Shown: piece after piece, positions 59,375-64,000 of the stretch
How positions within the stretch are numbered: position 1 is the first letter of the stretch
Layout of the letters: each line of letters begins with the position of its first letter
Assembly (NCBI GenBank): GCA_039654915.1
Contig: CM077597.1
Coordinates: 37,112,001-37,176,000 of the forward strand
From: Aquilaria yunnanensis
Lineage: Eukaryota > Streptophyta > Magnoliopsida > Malvales > Thymelaeaceae
Direction: 5' to 3'
Length of the DNA: 64,000 bases
Program-made: the position numbers and the translations under genes
Notes under the pieces: generated by a model
The model's database searches: none
What the model was told of the DNA's origin: nothing
What the model saw: the letters and a program-made list of their open reading frames with translations, nothing else

Positions 59375-59379
59375 CTTTG

Positions 59380-60797
59380 TGTTAGTGTTGTGCCCAAAAA
59401 AGCCAATCATGAGATGATTGTATTTTTGCACATTGAGTCATGATATTTTATTGAGGCATTAATCCAGCAATTTTGTTTGTTGTTTTGTTTCTGCGTAACA
59501 TAATAAACATAATTGTAACCCTAGAATAATGATATTCTTAAACGTCCCTAGTCTAGTATTATTGTGGAGCGGGTTGCAATAGTACATAATGACTAGCATA
59601 TGTGGAGACTAATATGAGATATGTAGTCTACATATGGGTACAAGTTGGAGAACTTGTGTACTGGATCGACCCACCATGAGAACACTTCATGGATCGTTAT
59701 ATGAGTGTCATAAGTGATTCTCATAGTGATCATGGTATATGTAGTCCTTCGACCTAAGATCATCAAGGTTCCCTACATGTGAGTCACATACTTTGATACT
59801 TTTCTTTGTTGCTCGTAACTTAGTGAACTTGAAGAAGGTCATTGGGTATGTCACATATCATGCGGAGGGATTTGTATGATCAAGATGGGATTTGTCCCTC
59901 CTATGTAACGGGAGTGATATCTTTGGGCCCCTTGATAGAGTGAGACTTAGAAAATGCATGGCCATGCTCCGATGAGTTGATATATGATATCAATGTCGTC
60001 AGTTTAAGTTGGTCTACTCGGTAATCAAGAAACCAAAGATTGGGCTATACGAGAGTGACACATTCCATGTCTCGTGCTTAGTCTTGATATCCTGAACAAA
60101 GGGACAATGGCATATATCGGTGATGATCATAAAGGTTTAGTCGATTCACCGACAATCTTGTCACTTGGGTAGCAATGATGTGTTGCTAGACACCGCTCAT
60201 TGCTTATGATCATAAATGTGATTTATGATCATTGCCAACATGGCAAGAGCCTATTGGGTCGCACACATAGAGCTATTTGGATCATTAGAGTGCATGGGCT
60301 AATTATGTGGGTTATGGTTTCACTTTACTTTCATATTAATAATGGGCCAAGGAGTTGAGCCATTATTAAGCCCGAAATTAAATCCTAATTGGATTAGGGC
60401 TTTGAAACCCATTAGGCCTGGAAGTTGAGTCTCACTATAAATACAACTTTTAAGTGAGAAATTCGCAGGTCTCCTTGCCCTAGCCTCCCAAAAGGACAGC
60501 CACACTCTTCTCTTGCAATTCCTTGGAGGACGCAAGCTAGCACTGCGAGCGCAAGAGAAACGCATCTGCCGGGACGTGGTGGAAGCGTGGTGATCCCAAG
60601 AGGCTCGTGTGGATACCATAGAGAGCCTAAACACGTCAACTGTTCAGGTTTTGTGATTCAACTCTACAGTTGAGTGAGAGATCTCAACCGAAAATTAGGT
60701 ATGAAATTTTTGAACACCCGGTTTACCCCGTTTCACTTGGATCGTGGAGGGTTTCGGTGAAAATTCCGCTGCGCTGTTTGGCTCCCGAAACCCAACA
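59380..60797 (+). mobile_element. Copia solo LTR Y4 inside TatC pol
   Basis: 1,418 bp, TGTTAGTGTTGTG to CCCAACA, with perfect TSD CTTTG (59375-59379 and 60798-60802). TATAAATA is at 60436-60443. It is very similar to Y3. It separates the RT-linked RNase H from the second RNase H. Confidence 0.95.
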
Positions 60798-60802
60798 CTT
60801 TG

Positions 60803-61199
60803 TACGTCGACGGAGCCTTGGGGTCCGAACACCAGGGAGTTGGGGTAATTATCAGAGGTCCCGAAGGCCTTGAAGTACTGAAGGCTATTAAGTTCAGCTT
60901 TAACGTCACCAACAATGTGGCTGAGTATGAAGCCCTCATAGCAGGATTGCACCTAGCTAGAAGAATTGGCGTGCGAAATCTAAAAGCCCACAGCGATTCC
61001 CAGCTAGTAGTTCGGCAAACGGTAGGAGACTATGGGGCGAAGGACCCAATCTTGGCAAAATATCACGAACTGGTGACAAATCTCATTCGAGAGTTCGACA
61101 CCATATGGATAAAAAACGTACCTCGACGGGATAACGCCGAAGCAGACTACTTGTCGAAGTCAAAAACATACACCGAGGTACTAAGCCGCCCGAGCATTG
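60803..61199 (+). pseudogene. rnh: TatC second (archaeal-type) RNase H
   Basis: It resumes right after Y4 with YVDGALGSEHQG. The acidic residues are visible in order: D in YVDGA, E in NNVAEYEAL, D in HSDSQLV and D in RRDNAEAD. This extra RNase H domain is known from Tat-lineage elements. The copy is intact apart from the upstream insertion. Confidence 0.85.
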
Positions 61200-62468
61200 A
61201 AGTACTGAGCATAGTAACTTCGGAAAAAGGCTGGAAAGACAAAATAAAAAGGTATCTTGCGAACAATGCGCTCCCCGATGACCCCATCGAGGCTGCAAAA
61301 GTGCAAAGACGCTCCGGGCGATTCTTCCTAATAGGCGAAGAACTGTATCGGAAGGGATATGCAAATCCTTTACAGAGGTGTGTTGGCGAAGAGGATACTG
61401 AATTGATCCTCGAAGAAGTCCACGAAGGCGCTTGTGGTTCACACATTGGAACCGACGCCCTGGCAGCAGTAATACTGCGCCAAGGATACTTTTGGCCTAC
61501 CCTGAGGAAGGACGCTAGGCAGTTCATCCGAAAATATGGTAACTGCCAAAAACATGCAAATCTCCAGAGGACACCCTCGGAAATGGTGACTTCGGCTGAC
61601 TATCCCTGGCCCTTCGCAGTCTGGGGCATAGACTTCATACGACCACTCCCAACAGCACCTGGAGGCGTGAAATTTGCGTAGTAGCAGTAGACTATTTCTC
61701 CAAATGGGTCGAGGCGGAATCGTTGGCTACTATCTCGGCAAAAGAAGTGCAGAAGTTCATATGGAAAAACATCGTATGCAGATTTGGCATACCATGGGTA
61801 CTAGTAGCTAATAATGGATCCCAGTTTATAGACTAAGGGTTCCAGGAATTTATCAGTAACCTCGGAACAAAAATGCACTTCGCCCCAGTAGCTCACCCCC
61901 AAAGCAATGGGTAGGTAGAAGTATCCAACAGGACCATAAAAGATGGTCTGAAAAAGAGGCTGGGGGAAGCAAAACAGAAATGGCCAGGAAAGCTCCAAAG
62001 TGTACTGTGGAGCTACCGAACAACACCCCGAAGAGCCACAGGGGAATCGCCTTTTTCACTCGTTTTCGGTACAGAGGCCATCATCCCAATCGAGGTAGTG
62101 CAACCATCAATCCGAGTACAAGTTTTTGATGAAAGTAGAAATGGCCTCGGCCTAAGAACCAAGCTCGACCTCGTCGGCGAACACAGGGAAATAGCGGAGC
62201 TGAGAAGAAAAACTTTTTTCAGCAGAGAGTGGCCACGGCTATAAACTTGCGTGCCAGGCCAAAAGGAATAAAGAAAGGAGACCTCGTTCTCCGAAAGGCT
62301 GAATTTGCACCTCGCAGGCCATCCCACGGGGTATTTCACGTGAACTGGGAAGGTCCCTATCTGATCCTTGCCGAAGTACGAAAAGGGGTGTACAAGCTCG
62401 GTGATTCTGAAGGTATAGAATTAAAAAATACATGGCATTCGGACGCCTTGAGAAAATTCTATACTTAG
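61200..62468 (+). pseudogene. int: TatC integrase
   Basis: The zinc domain has both His (HEGACGSH) but only one of the two Cys: the usual C-x2-C reads YGNC. Core: D in GIDFIRPL; the second catalytic Asp is replaced (ANNGSQF where SDNG is usual); E follows a stop in NG-stop-VEV. Stops lie at 61679-61681, about 61834 and 61912, plus a frameshift near 62230. The C-terminus FHVNWEGPYLILAEV ends at TAG 62466-62468. Confidence 0.85.
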
Positions 62469-62528
62469 GATCTCGGGGAAGGAGATTGTGCTGTACAATT
62501 TAGAAAAATTCTCTAAGTATGAAAGTTT

Positions 62529-62815
62529 CTTAGCCAAAAAGTCTTAAGCATAAGAAGTGCAAATTCCGCAAAAGTGGCCGACCAAATAAGGTTTTCCGAA
62601 GTCTCTTGAGCGAACGTGTTCGGGACAATGGAGAAAACTTGGCAAAAGACTTAGCCAAAATTCTTGGGCATAAGTTGTACAAGTCAAGATTTCGTGAAGA
62701 AGGTCGCCATGCTAAGCGTAGATAAGGTTTTCCGAAGTCTGTTGAGCGAATGAGTTCGGGACAAAGGGAAACGAAAAATCTCGCAAAGATACTTAGCCAA
62801 ATTTTCTAAAAAAGT
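62529..62815 (+). repeat. Diverged tandem repeats in the TatC 3' spacer
   Basis: CTTAGCCAAAA begins units at 62529 and 62650, and CTTAGCCAAAT recurs at 62792, giving units of 121 and 142 bp. Both units share GGTTTTCCGAAGTCT-TTGAGCGAA and GTTCGGGACAA. Tandem repeats in this position are known in Tat elements such as Ogre. Confidence 0.7.
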
Positions 62816-62823
62816 CTTTTATT
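62816..62823 (-). terminator. Candidate poly(A) signal of the TatC antisense gene
   Basis: The minus strand reads AATAAAAG about 88 bases beyond the stop codon at 62911, in A/T-rich sequence. It suits the 3' end of the antisense transcript. TatB lacks an obvious match. Confidence 0.45.
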
Positions 62824-62910
62824 AAGATAAATTTGCATACAAAGAAAGGAGATTGCCAGAAGAAGAAGTACAAAAGAGAAGGAAAATAAGGCAAAGGGCC
62901 CTAGAACAAA

Positions 62911-64000
62911 CTAAGGATTCTCGGCGTCCCGGGAGCCACCAGCTCCAGCGTCCTTCTCCACAACCTTCGGCACCGAAAGCGAAGGGGGCAGGTTCAGATG
63001 CTCAATCTTGGACCAAGACCACCAAGGCCCCTCGGGAATGTTCAGAGCCTCCAAAAAAGAAAGACCCAAATCTGGGAACCTTTGAAGAACTTTATGCCGA
63101 GCGAGGCAAAACCCGTCTTGAAAACCAACTTTGGTCATCTGGTCGGATTTGTCCTTCTCGACACCAAGGTCTTCAAGGTCCTCCTTCAGATCCGCGACCT
63201 TCTTCTTCAGCGCCTTCATCTTCTTCTTCTCCAGCGACTCGACCTCGGCTTGAAGCGTGGCTTTCTCTTCAAGCACCTTTGCCAGGAGAGCCTCAGATTC
63301 TGACTTCTCCTTTTGAACTGGCTCGTTCACCGAAATCAGCTCCGCCACCTGGGAGCCGAGGTCAAAAATCTTCTGGGAGGAGTCCTTCAAAAGTTCTTCC
63401 TTTTCCTTCAGGAACTCCTTCCAAACGGCAGCAACCTCTTTTTCTGCAGCTTGAGCCAGCTGCGCATTCTGTGTGACCAGTTTTGAGCACTTGGCCTTAT
63501 ATTGGTCTATGGTGCCTACGGCCGAGGCTCGGAACAGTGCCTGCCTCGCCACCCGAAATCTGAGGAAACTGGCGTACCCCAGCAGCTGCAGAAAAACAAA
63601 GACAAAGTCAGTAAGGCAAAGAAGAAGACGCAGACATTTGGAGGAAATCAAAAGGAAAGACACAAAGGCCAAAGGCGTACCTGGGCAGTGTGCTCAGAAA
63701 CCTTCGCGGCAAGAGAGTCATCATCAGGGTGAGCATCGGCGATGGCCTTGAAGGAGGCCTCAGTAAGCACCCCATTTGAGAACTCCTTAGCCATTTGCTG
63801 GCAGTCTCCGGATTACAAATTCATGTCCTCCATAAACGTCCAGAAAGGCTCATTCGGGACCTTCCCCTTCAGGATAGGGGCATCCCGAAGGGCCCGCTTT
63901 CGGGCGTGCTCGGGCACCCAACCCGGAGATGATATCTCCCCTGCATGGAAAAAACAAAAAATTTGTCAAGGCAAGAAAATGTCAAAGCCCACAAAAAAGA
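62911..64000 (-). pseudogene. TatC antisense spliced gene, 3' exons (partial)
   Basis: Exon 63585-62911 encodes the coiled coil (KEFLKEKEELLKDSSQKIF, ALKKKVADLKEDLEDL) and the tail FQDGFCLARHKVLQRFPDLGLSFLEALNIP. Intron 63586-63680 has donor CAG/GTACGC and acceptor CTGCAG. Exon 63940-63681 encodes ALRDAPILKGKVPNEPFWTFMEDMNL and begins after a CATGCAG acceptor. The same intron position occurs in TatB. The listed parts show no certain stop apart from one in FMEDMNL-stop-SGDC (plus-strand TTA, about 63813). The N-terminal exons are outside the window. Confidence 0.75.

Larger units (their letters stand above)
54829..64000 (+). mobile_element. TatC: Tat gypsy element, 5' LTR to antisense gene (truncated by window end)
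   Basis: Order: LTR, primer site, gag, protease, RT, RNase H, a second archaeal-type RNase H, integrase, repeat-bearing spacer, antisense spliced gene. A double RNase H is the known hallmark of the Tat lineage. It entered X fragment F2 after TTATG (54824-54828). It is the best preserved Tat copy here, yet several stops and frameshifts and copia solo LTR Y4 disable it. Confidence 0.92.

Noticed and set aside
1..64000. CRISPR arrays, bacterial operons, tRNA or rRNA genes
   Set aside because: No spaced identical short repeats, cloverleaf or rRNA motifs were found by reading; the content is plant retrotransposons.

Overview
This window is a nested stack of LTR retrotransposons from an angiosperm nuclear genome. 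The signs are plant Ty1/copia and Ty3/gypsy polyproteins, initiator-Met tRNA primer sites, long LTRs with TATA boxes, and 5-bp target-site duplications (TSDs) at almost every junction. I see no convincing host gene, tRNA, rRNA or CRISPR array. The species cannot be read from the sequence; a large, repeat-rich plant genome is the safe statement.

Four families account for most of the DNA. (1) LTR-X: LTRs of about 2.4-2.5 kb with TGTTACC...GGTAACA ends. One is a 3' LTR on the left (100-11671, +), two are solo LTRs on the minus strand (45432-47917, 48672-51153), and there are partial copies at 11672-12595, 52560-54555 and 54556-54828. (2) Gypsy of the Tat type, with two RNase H domains and an antisense spliced gene between integrase and the 3' LTR: TatA (old, about 12850-41009), TatB (15986-30769, TSD ACGAG), TatC (54829 to beyond the window end) and a solo LTR (384-1341, TSD GATAT). 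(3) Copia family Y, LTR about 1.42 kb: Y1 (2025-10284) and Y2 (31390-38411) are full length but full of stops; Y3 (19218-20633) and Y4 (59380-60797) are solo LTRs. (4) Element D (24226-29898), a gag-only non-autonomous gypsy-like element with matched 1,022-bp LTRs and one open frame of about 950 codons.

Layout: X1 3' LTR, split by the Tat solo LTR and by Y1; an inverted X fragment; TatA gag debris, an unassigned block and TatA integrase; TatA's antisense gene, split by TatB, which itself holds Y3 and D; the rest of TatA's antisense gene, split again by Y2; the TatA 3' LTR; 4.4 kb of unassigned decayed repeat; three minus-strand X LTRs separated by short unassigned DNA; then TatC, whose pol is split by Y4. 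Nesting gives the order: TatA is older than TatB and Y2; TatB is older than Y3 and D; X LTRs are older than Y1, the Tat solo LTR and TatC; TatC is older than Y4.

The most unusual signals are: the antisense gene inside Tat elements, with its own TATA box, conserved introns and a candidate poly(A) signal; element D's long pol-less ORF that ends inside the 3' LTR and carries a cluster of CATGCAT motifs; four nonsense codons shared by the two independent Y insertions; a 294-bp duplication that doubles the core promoter in the TatB 5' LTR; and an extended palindrome in one Y LTR.
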